Assembly (NCBI GenBank): GCA_937873715.1
Contig: CALMYJ010000018.1
Location: 51,107-115,106, forward strand
From: an uncultured Chitinophagaceae bacterium
GTDB taxonomy: Bacteria; Bacteroidota; Bacteroidia; Chitinophagales; Chitinophagaceae
Length of the DNA stretch: 64,000 nucleotides
Reading direction: 5' to 3'
The translations under genes and the position numbers were made by a program. Positions 26,452 to 36,000 of this stretch are shown in pieces; positions within the stretch are counted from its first letter, which is position 1, and every line of letters begins with the position of its first letter. The notes under the pieces were generated by a model. The model saw only the letters and a list, made by a program, of their open reading frames with translations, was not told the DNA's origin and did no database searches.

Positions 26452-27510
26452 TTAATTTTTTTGTTTAACAGTATTTACCAATACTTTGCTGCCGGGCTTG
26501 GTAGTAAGCAGGCCGCTGATTAAAACAGTATCACCGGCTTTAAGGCCACTGGTAATTTCCACGTAGGTAGAATCTCTTACCCCGGTGGTAACTATTTCGT
26601 GTGCGGCAAGCCCGTTTTTAAGCATAATTACTTTTTTGTTCCTGGCCTGTGGTATTACGGCCTGGGTGGGTACCAGCAGGGCTTTATCATTTTCGCCCAG
26701 CTTTGCCTGCACTTTTATAAAGGCACCTGCAAATAAATTGTTGCTTTGCTGGCTGGCTACTGCTTTTACCCTCAGGCTGCGGTTGGTTTCCTGTATATTA
26801 TTTTCGGTGGCTATGATGCTGGCTTTGTACAACTGGCTGTTGCCGTCGGTTTTAAAATATACGATGCTGCCGGGTGTCATTTTACTGCTGTAGCGCTCAG
26901 GTACGGTAAAGTCGAGCTTAAGCTGGCTTACCTGCCGCAGGGTGGCTACAATGGTTTGCGGGGAGATATAGGCGCCTTCGCTGATGTTGCGGAGGCCAAT
27001 TTTACCATTAAAAGGCGCACGCAGTTCGGTTTTGGCAATGCCTGTTTTTAAAATATCAATATCGGCCTGCAGGTTTTTTACATTCAGCAGGCTTAAATCG
27101 TAGTCCTGCTGGCTGATGCCGTTTATTTTTAACAGTTCGGCCTGGCGCTGCTCGGTTTGCCGGGCAATTTCTAATTGTACCTGCAGCTTTTTCAGTTGTG
27201 CCTGCAGGTCGGCATCGTACAGCTTTACCAAGAGGCTGCCCTTATTTACCAGCGTACCTTCTTTAAAGTAAATGCCGGTTACCCTTCCAGAAATTTCGGG
27301 TTGCAGGGTGGTTTCTTCAAAAGGGGCCAGGCTGCCGGGCACTTCTATTGTTTCGGCCACCGGGGCTGCCATTGCAATAAATACGTCTACCCGTGCAGGT
27401 GGGGGCGGGCCTGCGGCTGCTTTATTTTCGGTTTTCTTTTTTTCGCTGCAGGAAGAAATTAGCAACAGCAGGGCTGCTATTTTCCAAAAATCGTTGCTCC
27501 GCTTTAACAT
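26452..27510 (-). CDS. RND periplasmic adaptor lipoprotein
   Basis: 352 residues. The N-terminus ends in a lipobox (LLLISSC, Cys21), so it is lipid-anchored. Then come a barrel-sandwich lipoyl-like half (GSLAPFEETTLQPEISGRV), a helical hairpin (LKKLQVQLEIARQTEQRQAELLKING), the second lipoyl half (LRAPFNGKIGLRNISEGAYI) and a beta-barrel. Adaptors link the inner-membrane pump to TolC. It is the first gene of the operon, 57 bases before the pump gene. Confidence 0.92.
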   Translation of the reverse strand: MLKRSNDFWKIAALLLLISSCSEKKKTENKAAAGPPPPARVDVFIAMAAPVAETIEVPGSLAPFEETTLQPEISGRVTGIYFKEGTLVNKGSLLVKLYDADLQAQLKKLQVQLEIARQTEQRQAELLKINGISQQDYDLSLLNVKNLQADIDILKTGIAKTELRAPFNGKIGLRNISEGAYISPQTIVATLRQVSQLKLDFTVPERYSSKMTPGSIVYFKTDGNSQLYKASIIATENNIQETNRSLRVKAVASQQSNNLFAGAFIKVQAKLGENDKALLVPTQAVIPQARNKKVIMLKNGLAAHEIVTTGVRDSTYVEITSGLKAGDTVLISGLLTTKPGSKVLVNTVKQKN

Positions 27511-27620
27511 GGATAAGCCGTTGTTTAAATAATTGAAGTTGAAACACTGGCAATTTCAGCCAATGTGGTTAAATGCTTTTCATAAAAAGTACAGGCGGAA
27601 AACTTAATGGATAAATGCGG

Positions 27621-28745
27621 TTACCGGCTTATAATTTTAAGGCCGTGCTTTATCCGGTTTACCTGGTGTAAAAGCTCCTGTTTTTCGCTGCTCAACACGG
27701 TTACATGCCCCATTTTACGGCCAGGCTTGGTTTCGTTTTTCCCATAAATATGCACAAAGGCATTGGGTATTTTCAGTATTTCCTCAAGCCCTTCATAGTA
27801 CGCAGTGCCGCTGTGGCCTTCGGCGCCTATCAGGTTTACAATAGCGGCAGGCAGTATATGCCCGGTATTCCCCAGCGGATAATTGAGGAGTACACGCCAC
27901 AGCATATCAAACTGGGAGGAGTAATTGGCTTCAATGGTATGGTGGCCGCTGTTGTGTACACGGGGGGCCGTTTCATTTACATATACTTCGCCTGCTTTGT
28001 CAATAAATAATTCCACAGCAAATATGCCGGGGCTTTGCAGGGCTTTTACCAGGGCAATGGCAATGGCTTCTACCCGCCATAATATTTTTTGTGGCAGTTC
28101 GGCCGGGCTAAGCTGGTGGCTGAGGAGGTTCAGGTCGGGGTCGAATACCATATCTACCGGGGGATAGATGGCTGTTTCACCGGCATCGTTTACCGCTATC
28201 ATAATAGCAATTTCTTTTTCGATGGCCACCATTTTTTCCAACACAGCCGGGGCATCAAATGCTTTGGTTATGGATTCTTTTGTGGGCAGCAATTGTACCC
28301 CCTTGCCATCATAACCTCCTTCGCCTAACTTGTGTACTGCTGGTAAAAAACTACTATGCTGAGCCACTTCTGCAGCATTTTGTGTTATTACAAAATCGCT
28401 GGTGGGTACCTGGTTGTTTTTATAAAACTGCTTTTGCAGAATTTTGTTTTTGATGGTTTTGAGGGCTGCCGGCCTTGGGTAAATTTTTACTCCTTCTTTT
28501 TCCAATTGCTCCAGTGCTTCGGTATTTACATTTTCTATTTCAATAGTAAGTGCATCGAGGTTTTTGCCAAAATTGTACACATCGGTATAATCCCTTATAT
28601 CACCTTTAATAAAATGGTGGCAAAGATGTGCTGCCGGGCAATGGGCATCGTTTTCCAATACAAAGGTTTCAACAGGGTAATTGGCGGCAGCTTGCAACAA
28701 CATGCGGCCAAGCTGCCCACCGCCTAAAATGCCTATTTTTTTCAT
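27621..28745 (-). CDS. purK: N5-carboxyaminoimidazole ribonucleotide synthase PurK
   Basis: 374 residues from ATG 28745, where the Rossmann-like start MKKIGILGGGQLGRMLLQAA begins; the frame extends to 28805 but that part is not conserved-looking. ATP-grasp features include LGEGGYDGKGVQLL, VAIEKEIAIMIA and the catalytic NETAPRVHNSGHHTIEAN. It carboxylates AIR with bicarbonate and ATP to N5-CAIR, the substrate of PurE. A -7 element at 28750-28757 lies very close to the ATG, implying a very short or absent leader. Confidence 0.94.
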   Translation of the reverse strand: MKKIGILGGGQLGRMLLQAAANYPVETFVLENDAHCPAAHLCHHFIKGDIRDYTDVYNFGKNLDALTIEIENVNTEALEQLEKEGVKIYPRPAALKTIKNKILQKQFYKNNQVPTSDFVITQNAAEVAQHSSFLPAVHKLGEGGYDGKGVQLLPTKESITKAFDAPAVLEKMVAIEKEIAIMIAVNDAGETAIYPPVDMVFDPDLNLLSHQLSPAELPQKILWRVEAIAIALVKALQSPGIFAVELFIDKAGEVYVNETAPRVHNSGHHTIEANYSSQFDMLWRVLLNYPLGNTGHILPAAIVNLIGAEGHSGTAYYEGLEEILKIPNAFVHIYGKNETKPGRKMGHVTVLSSEKQELLHQVNRIKHGLKIISR

Positions 28746-28749
28746 GCAG

Positions 28750-28780
28750 CAAATATAGAATCTGTGGCTGTAGTTGCAAC
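28750..28780 (-). promoter_or_regulatory. Promoter of purK
   Basis: Minus-strand -33 GTTG (28777-28780), 19-base spacer, and -7 TATATTTG (28750-28757, exact TAnnTTTG). Predicted transcription starts close to 28745, the ATG itself. Confidence 0.5.
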
Positions 28781-28810
28781 GGTTTATTGATTTTATAAAT
28801 GGCAAAATGC

Positions 28811-28826
28811 TACTACTTTTGTAGTA
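28811..28826 (+). promoter_or_regulatory. BlaI/MecI-like palindrome overlapping the hpd -7 box
   Basis: TACTAC-TTTT-GTAGTA is a perfect 6-bp dyad with a 4-base centre. It matches the TACTAC-N4-GTAGTA form of BlaI/MecI-family operators. It contains the exact -7 box TACTTTTG at 28814-28821, so a bound repressor would block the promoter. No blaI/mecI gene is in the window. The transcript leader to hpd would be about 140 bases. Confidence 0.6.
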
Positions 28827-28968
28827 CGATGCTGCCAGATTATCCCCATAAAATATTTACTGATAAAAGAAACAGCTATACCCTGCTGCTGCTGGCGCTT
28901 GCTATGGATTCGGTTGATACTGCTCTTGGTATTAAACATTTTTTTACTCACCGATAATTAAAAAAAAC

Positions 28969-30099
28969 ATGGAATCCATTATAAAAAAAGCAGGCACACC
29001 GCAGGCTGCTACTGATTTTTTACCACTTGAGGGCACCGATTATGTGGAGCTGTACGTGGGCAATGCCAAACAGGCGGCCCATTTTTATAAAACCGCCTTT
29101 GGTTTTCAAAGCCTGGCTTATGCCGGCCCCGAAACCGGTGTGAAGGATAAAGTGAGTTATGTAATCCGTCAGCATAAATTAACTTTTGTACTCACCACGC
29201 CTTTAAGAAATAATAACAGCATTGCCGATCATATTTATAAACATGGCGATGGGGTAAAAGTACTGGCATTAAAAGTAGATGATGCCAGCAGCGCCTGGAA
29301 TGAAACGGTAAAGCGTGGCGCCCGGAAATATATGGAGCCCACTGTACTTTCCGATGAACACGGCACGGTGGTGCTAAGTGGCATTCATACTTATGGCGAA
29401 ACGGTGCATCTTTTTGTAGAGCGGAAAAATTATACCGGTGTTTTTATGCCCGGCTTTAAAGCATGGCAATCTGGTTATAATCCTTCGGAAACCGGCTTAC
29501 TATATGTAGATCATTGCGTGGGTAATGTGGGCTGGAACCAGATGAACCGCTGGGTACAATTTTACGAGGAGGTAATGGGCTTTAAAAATATCCTGAGCTT
29601 TGATGATAAAGATATCTCTACCGAATACTCTGCACTGATGAGTAAGGTAATGAGCAACGGCAACGGGTATGTGAAATTTCCTATCAACGAGCCGGCCGAG
29701 GGAAAAAAGAAAAGCCAGGTAGAGGAATACCTGGATTATTACAATGGCGAAGGGGTGCAGCATGTGGCTATTGCCACGCATGATATTGTGCAAACAGTAG
29801 CCGCACTGCAGCAAAGGGGGATTGAATTTTTACAGGTGCCCAAAAGTTATTACGACGATTTGCAGCAACGTGTTGGTAAAATAGATGAAGATATTGCGCT
29901 GCTGAGTGAACTGGGTATTTTAGTTGACCGGGATGAGGAGGGCTACCTGTTGCAGATATTTACAAAACCCTTGCAGGACAGGCCAACCCTTTTTTTTGAA
30001 ATCATACAGCGTAAGGGTGCCAAAAGTTTTGGGAAGGGTAATTTTAAAGCATTATTTGAAGCCATTGAAAGAGAGCAGGCGGCAAGGGGCAACCTGTAA
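28969..30099 (+). CDS. hpd: 4-hydroxyphenylpyruvate dioxygenase
   Basis: 376 residues. Two glyoxalase/VOC domains are present; the N-terminal one begins DYVELYVGNAKQAAHFYKTAFGF. The Fe(II) ligands are visible as His182 in YVDHCVGNV, a His in GVQHVAIATHDI, and the C-terminal Glu in LFFEIIQRKGA. It converts 4-hydroxyphenylpyruvate to homogentisate in tyrosine breakdown or in precursors of pigments and quinones. Homogentisate dioxygenase is not adjacent. The upstream palindrome suggests repression. The ATG is separated by 11 bases from the end of a 42-codon open frame in the leader, which I do not count as a gene. Confidence 0.94.
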   Translation: MESIIKKAGTPQAATDFLPLEGTDYVELYVGNAKQAAHFYKTAFGFQSLAYAGPETGVKDKVSYVIRQHKLTFVLTTPLRNNNSIADHIYKHGDGVKVLALKVDDASSAWNETVKRGARKYMEPTVLSDEHGTVVLSGIHTYGETVHLFVERKNYTGVFMPGFKAWQSGYNPSETGLLYVDHCVGNVGWNQMNRWVQFYEEVMGFKNILSFDDKDISTEYSALMSKVMSNGNGYVKFPINEPAEGKKKSQVEEYLDYYNGEGVQHVAIATHDIVQTVAALQQRGIEFLQVPKSYYDDLQQRVGKIDEDIALLSELGILVDRDEEGYLLQIFTKPLQDRPTLFFEIIQRKGAKSFGKGNFKALFEAIEREQAARGNL

Positions 30100-30138
30100 A
30101 TTGCAGGCGGTATTTACATTTTTTTGAGATGCTGGCCT

Positions 30139-30146
30139 TATTTTTG
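30139..30146 (+). promoter_or_regulatory. Possible -7 element for the L,D-transpeptidase gene
   Basis: TATTTTTG fits TAnnTTTG exactly, about 115 bases before the ATG at 30262. No -33 box is seen at proper spacing, so this is weak. Confidence 0.3.
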
Positions 30147-30261
30147 CCCTATAAGCCGGAAGAAGAAAATACAGGATATACCGTACTGTTTTTAACAATT
30201 GATACAACCTTACTGTATTTAACTTTACCGGCCCGGTTTTCAACAACACACTATATTCCTG

Positions 30262-31023
30262 ATGAAGCAATTCATATCTATACCTGGTATTATTACGCTT
30301 ATGCTGCTTTGCACAGCAGGTGTACAGGCACAACCTTCGGTGAACCTGATGCGTTTATCAACAAGGCCTGATGGCAGGTATAGCAAAGTGGATGACAGCC
30401 TGCGCAAACAGTTTGAAGCCCAAAAATTAAAGTGGCCGCCGCAGGAATTGTATATCCGCAGTTTTAAGTTCGACAGGTTGCTGGAAGTGTGGGTAAAGGA
30501 AAATCCAAAAGAATCTTTTCGTTTGTTTAAAACCTACAGGGTATGTATGCAAAGCGGCTCGCTGGGCCCAAAGCGCATGGAAGGCGATTACCAGATGCCA
30601 GAAGGATTTTATTATATCAATGAATTTAACAGCAACAGTAATTACCACCTGGCACTTGGGTTAAATTATCCCAATGCGTCCGACAGGATTTTAAGCGATT
30701 CGCTGCGGCCGGGAAGTGCTATTTATATTCATGGTGGTTGCGTATCCACCGGATGTATTGCCATTAGTGATAAGCCTATTGAAGAAGTTTTTTTACTGGC
30801 TTCCTATGCTAAAGAGCAGGGCCAGGATTTTATCCCGGTGCATGTGTTCCCGGTAAAGTACAGTAATAAAAAATCGTTTGAATACCTGGCACAGGCTACA
30901 AGAGATAACCAGGCACTGCAAAAATTTGCTGTAACCCTGAAAGATGCTTTTGATTATTTTGAAGAGAAAAAACAATTGCCGGTAATCCTCGTTAATAAAA
31001 AAGGCCAATACATCATCAATTAG
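30262..31023 (+). CDS. Exported L,D-transpeptidase (YkuD fold)
   Basis: 253 residues with a signal peptide (ISIPGIITLMLLCTAGVQAQ). The YkuD catalytic site IHGGCVSTGCIAIS gives His157 and nucleophile Cys165. An extra cysteine in the loop (GGCV) is of note. YkuD enzymes form 3-3 cross-links in peptidoglycan or attach proteins to it in the periplasm. The C-terminal part (LKDAFDYFEEKKQLP) is helical. It converges on the VWA gene with 10 bases between the two stops. Confidence 0.9.
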   Translation: MKQFISIPGIITLMLLCTAGVQAQPSVNLMRLSTRPDGRYSKVDDSLRKQFEAQKLKWPPQELYIRSFKFDRLLEVWVKENPKESFRLFKTYRVCMQSGSLGPKRMEGDYQMPEGFYYINEFNSNSNYHLALGLNYPNASDRILSDSLRPGSAIYIHGGCVSTGCIAISDKPIEEVFLLASYAKEQGQDFIPVHVFPVKYSNKKSFEYLAQATRDNQALQKFAVTLKDAFDYFEEKKQLPVILVNKKGQYIIN

Positions 31024-31033
31024 ATGCTTGTGT

Positions 31034-32779
31034 TCAGCGAAGGCTATATTTTCTTTTTTTTCTGTACAGTTTCTGTGCTTTCTCTACCAGTTCCAGCAAT
31101 TCTTTTTCAATATAATTATTGGGATCAAATGCTGTTCTGCAAAGGGTATTCAGTTTTTTCCAGCTTACCTTTTGGCTGTATACAGATTGCCTGAGCTTCA
31201 TGCCAAATAATACCACAGCTACTGCTTTTTTGATATCAGGTGCCGTTTTTATCCAGGGGGTATAATTGTTGGGACATACGATACCGGTACTGTAAATGTT
31301 TCGCAGGCCGGGGAGGCTGTACTGCACTTTAATATCTGCCAGTATATTGCCGGTGGTGTTTGAATCTGTAAGGGGCAGCAATTCAAATACGGCCATCAGG
31401 GAATGGCCCGATCCAATTTCGCCACCCTCTATACGCATATTGGTATCTGCATGTGCTTTATGGTCATTATCATACCCTGTAAGCCGGTATGCAACCACCG
31501 TTGAAGGGTTAAAGGCAACAGAAATGTATACATTGTCAGCTACTGTAAACAGGGTTTGTGTTAGTTCAGATACCAGCACTTTTTCGGCTTCCTGTTCATT
31601 ATCAAGATAGGCAAAATTGCCATTACCCATTTGTGATAGTACAGCCAGCTTCGAATCTTTATAGTTGCCCATACCCACCCCAAGGCAGGTAAGGTATACA
31701 CCGCTTTGTTTTTGGTATTCAATCAGGTTCTCCAGTTCTTTTTCTGTATTCATTCCTACATTAAAGTCGCCATCAGCACCCAGGAAAATTCTATTGTTGC
31801 CTCCTTTGATAAAATGTTTTTGTGCCACATGGTAGGCTAATTTAATCCCGGCCTCTCCCGGCGTAGGCCCATCTGCAGTAAGGGCATCAATAGCGGCAGT
31901 AATTTTTTCTTTTTCCGAGCCTGCTATGGCTTCCAGCGGCACTTCTACTGTTTCGCCGTAGGTAACAATTGATACCGTGTCGATGGCCCTCAGGTTTTTT
32001 ACCAGCATCCTGAATCCTGCTTTAAGCAGGGGAAGTTTATTGGGCATATCCATAGAGCCGGATACATCAATCAAAAAAACAAGGTTGCTGGCGGGCAGGT
32101 GTTCGGTATTAATTTTTTGGGCACATACATTAAGCAGTAATAATTGTGATGCAGGGTTCCAGGGGCATTGTGTAATAACTGAGGAAAAGCTAAACATGCT
32201 GTCTTTTTCCGGTTCCCTGTAATGAAAATTAAAGTAGTTAAGCATTTCTTCAATACGCACAGCGTCGGCAGGTACAGGGCCATCCATATCGTTGATAAAG
32301 CGCCTAACATTGCTGTACGATGCCCGGTTGATATTGGCCGAAAATGAAATAACCGGGGCTTCATCGGTAAACAAAAAAATATTTTCCCTGCTTTTGTTAT
32401 AGGTTTCGTTATAAAAATGCCTTACCCGGGCACTGTCTTTTTTAACAGCGGCAATGGAGGATAAATGATTCTTTTTAAATATTGCCGATACCGGCAGGGC
32501 GTTTAGTACAATAGTGTTATGCTCATTAGCTTTAAGCACTCTTGTAACCGTTTCGTATCCGTCGTACGAAAAATAGATTGTATCAAATGGCACTGCCCCA
32601 TTAAATCCAAAGCCGCCCTGCACATTACTGCGGTAAATATTGCCTGATGACTGGCTGGTTATTTTTACGTATTGCAGTTTATCGCCCCGGTTATCCGTTA
32701 CGGTACCCCTGAAGAAGTATTGGGCTTTTACTTCCCCGGTACCCAATACAAGTAGAAGTATGCAGGCAACCCTTTTCAT
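31034..32779 (-). CDS. Exported VWA-domain protein, YfbK/DUF3520 type
   Basis: 581 residues with a signal peptide (ACILLLVLGTGEVKAQ). Residues about 20-90 are a carboxypeptidase-regulatory-like beta domain (FRGTVTDNRGDKLQYVKI). About 150-215 is the von Willebrand-associated N-terminal segment (NINRASYSNVRRFIND). A VWA domain follows with MIDAS motif DVSGSM (about 238) and GPTPGEAGIKLAY. The C-terminus matches DUF3520 (ILADIKVQYSLPG ... AVVLFGMKLRQ). VWA domains bind ligands through Mg2+. The role is unknown, probably envelope-associated; no adjacent MoxR gene is seen. Confidence 0.87.
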   Translation of the reverse strand: MKRVACILLLVLGTGEVKAQYFFRGTVTDNRGDKLQYVKITSQSSGNIYRSNVQGGFGFNGAVPFDTIYFSYDGYETVTRVLKANEHNTIVLNALPVSAIFKKNHLSSIAAVKKDSARVRHFYNETYNKSRENIFLFTDEAPVISFSANINRASYSNVRRFINDMDGPVPADAVRIEEMLNYFNFHYREPEKDSMFSFSSVITQCPWNPASQLLLLNVCAQKINTEHLPASNLVFLIDVSGSMDMPNKLPLLKAGFRMLVKNLRAIDTVSIVTYGETVEVPLEAIAGSEKEKITAAIDALTADGPTPGEAGIKLAYHVAQKHFIKGGNNRIFLGADGDFNVGMNTEKELENLIEYQKQSGVYLTCLGVGMGNYKDSKLAVLSQMGNGNFAYLDNEQEAEKVLVSELTQTLFTVADNVYISVAFNPSTVVAYRLTGYDNDHKAHADTNMRIEGGEIGSGHSLMAVFELLPLTDSNTTGNILADIKVQYSLPGLRNIYSTGIVCPNNYTPWIKTAPDIKKAVAVVLFGMKLRQSVYSQKVSWKKLNTLCRTAFDPNNYIEKELLELVEKAQKLYRKKRKYSLR

Positions 32780-33062
32780 CTTTTGCTTTTAAAGATGTAG
32801 ATAAACTATGGCTCAGGGTACGGTGGTATCTCTTTTAAAGGTAGTCATTTTTCAATGGGAATTTTAGTGGATATCACAATTCGATTACCTGCTTTTTTAC
32901 GAATAATGGTAGCTGTTATTTTTGTAGTTATTTATCTACAGGCAATTTTATTTATTTATAACACGTTATTAATCATAGTGTTTTATTGGGGTATCCTTTT
33001 CAGTAATATTACTGTTACCCTGGTAAAAGCACTTTAGTTTATTATCCAAATAACCGTAAATC

Positions 33063-36000
33063 ATGCAACCAAATCTTCAAAAGCAGAAGAGGGGCATCGC
33101 TATGCTCACCCTCTTTTTTATCCTTACCTGTAGTAATTTATCGGCACAAAATTTAAGGTATGCGGTAGCCAGCGGTAATTGGAATAATACCAGCACCTGG
33201 GCCGCTTCACCCGGTGGCACTCCCGGCGCTTCGGTACCCGATGCGGCAACTGCCGTACACATACAGGGAGGCTATACGGTTAATATTACCAGCAATAGTT
33301 CCTGTTCATCTGTATCGGTGCACACGGCTACGCTTAGATTTAATGTTAATGCATCGGTTACGCTTAATGTTGCCGGAGATATTACAGTAACAGCAGGTAG
33401 TTTTCATGTACAGGATGCACCGGGAAACCGGCTGCATCATTTGTATGCAGGGGGCAATATTACGGTAGATGCAGGCAGTACATTTAATATGCTTGCTGGT
33501 GCCAACGATAAATGTAATGTTACATTTAACGGTACTGCAACACAGCTTATCAGTGGGGGAGCTGCCCTTAGTTTTAATGCTGTTACATCATCCAACCTGT
33601 CTGCCGGCGGTGTGGTAATCAATACGCCTGCAGCAATTAGTAATACAACCAGCTTAGCTAAAGGTACTTTGTTTGCTGTGGGTGCTGCTGTAACTTTTTC
33701 GGGTGCAGTGACGGTGCAGGGCACATTTCAGTTGAATACCAATGGGAGTGTGGCGGGTTCAGGTAACTGGACGTACACTAACGGCAGTTTAATTTTTAAT
33801 ACGGCTGCTGTTTTTAATATTTTAAGTACTCAAAAATTCTGGCCGGCATCAAACGGGCCCCTGCATGTTAAAGTACTGCAGGGCGGCATTAACCTTGGTA
33901 CGAATGCCACGGCATCAAGAACAGTAAATGGCAGCTTCGAAACTGCAGGGTCTGTTGCTTTAAGTAATAATTCGGTGCTTACCTTAAATGGCGATGTAGT
34001 GGTAAATACCGGTGCAGTTTTTAATAATGCACCCCTGTACGGCGTATCCTCGGTACTTATATACAATACTTTGGGTGTACATCACCGCAACGCAGAGTGG
34101 AACAGTACGGGTACTTACGGTTACCCTTATGCCATTATAATAAATGAAGGTTGTACGGTAAATATCACTGCAAATGGTGGTACAACAGCAGTGCTTGCTG
34201 TGAGGGGTAATCTAAATATCCTGGGTGGCTTGCTGCTGTTGTATAATGGTACATCAATGCAGCAGCCTTTTACCGTAAATGGCAATATATCACTTGGAGC
34301 TGCAGCGGTTTTTGTGTTATCGGCTATTCCCGGGGCAGATTTGACGGTTACAGGCAACTGGATTAAAAGCAGCACTGCTGTTTTTAATCCAAATGAAAGG
34401 ATAGTGCGGTTTACCGGTGCAAATACGGTTTTATCCGGTTCTACCACATTCAGCAGTTTTGTGATTCATAAAACAAGCGCTACAAATACCATCACCCTTG
34501 ATGCAAATACCGAGCTTACGGCAACTGCTGCACTGCATTGTACGATGGGCAAGCTGGTAAGCAGGAACACCGGTGCAAAAGTAAAAGCATTGGGTACTGT
34601 TACAGGGGCAGCATCTTCATCGTATATTAATGGTACACTCGAAAAAAATATAGCCGCCACAGGTAGTTATACTTTTGAAGTGGGTGATAATACCGCATAC
34701 CTGCCTGTAAACATACAGTTTGAAACCCTGGATAACCCCGGCGGGCTTGCTGTTGCCACAACAGCAACAATTGCAGCAGCACCGGGGAGTAATACACTAG
34801 CCCTGGATGCCTCAAAAAGTATTAACCGCCATTGGACAGTCACCGCCACCGGCTTACTATCGGGTACGTATGCAGGTGTTTTTAGTTTTGTGAATGCTGC
34901 CGGGGCAGACAGGCTTGGCGTTTTTCAACCGGCACAACTACGGTCGGCTGTATACAATGGCCCGGGATGGCATTATCCCGGTATGGTAAGTGCTGCTAAT
35001 GCAAATTCAATTACCACCCCGCTTATGTCTTCTTTCGGTACTTTGCTATTTGCCAGTCAAAGAACAGTGCTGATTCAACCGGCAGCAGTGCAGCCCAAAA
35101 TATATGATGGTACCAATGCCGCAATAATTACAGGTAATTTAACGGGTGTTGTAAGTCCCGACGAAGTATATGTAAACCGGGAGGGTGTATTTGCATCGGT
35201 ATTGCCCGGCGTTGCTATACCGGTTACGGCCAACTGTTCACTTTATGGTACTAATGCCGATAACTATCTATTAGTACAACCCGGTGGCCTTTTGGGTACT
35301 ATACTTCCAGCGGATATTAACACTGCAGACTTTAAGTCTAAATCAGGCGGCAATTTTAGCGCACCTGCTACATGGCTCTATCATAGCGGTGGCGGTACCT
35401 GGGCCGATGCAACCCAGCCTCCATCTTCTACTAATAATATTCTTATACAGCCTGCACACAAAATTGTATTAGATGATAATCTTACCATAGGCTCTCAAAA
35501 AATTTTACAATTACAGGAGGGTAGTAGTGTAGATATTGCACCTAATAGTACATTGGCAGTAGATGCAAATGGTACAATTGATTTTAACGGGCAGCCCGTT
35601 ACCCTAAAATCTACCATAGCCGGTAGCGGTAGTATTGGTAAAATTGCCGGTACGCTTACCGGTGATACTAAAGTAACTGTGGAAAGATATTTGCCCGCCA
35701 ATACTAAAAGAGCGTACAGGCTGCTTTCGGTGCCGGTAAAAACCAGCCAAACCATTCACCAGGCCTGGCAGGAGGGGGATGTTAATACTGCACCTGCTCA
35801 GGATAGTCTGCCGGGATATGGCACTATTATTACCGGTAAATCCATTCATTTTCTTGCATCTGCTGAAGCGGGGTGGGCTGCAGGGTTTGATACACTTACG
35901 CCGCAGGCTTCAATTATGGAATATAAAGATGGCGCCTGGGCTGGCTTTCATACTACCCACCGGCCCATCGAAACCAGGTCTGGTTATTTTTTATACATCA

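Noticed and set aside
28829..28957. 42-codon ORF between the hpd promoter and hpd
   Set aside because: The predicted transcription start lies at its ATG, leaving no leader, and the encoded peptide shows no signal or family. More likely it is part of the untranslated hpd leader.
17253..28969. Tyrosine degradation cluster formed by the FAH-family gene and hpd
   Set aside because: The genes are 11 kb apart, unlinked, and the FAH protein is the short acylpyruvase-like form.
30129..30371. 80-codon ORF overlapping the L,D-transpeptidase start
   Set aside because: It overlaps the signal peptide coding region of a clear gene in another frame.
32855..33037. 60-codon very hydrophobic ORF on the + strand
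   Set aside because: It lies in AT-rich spacer DNA where Phe/Ile/Val/Leu codons arise by chance; no ribosome site, promoter or terminator supports it.
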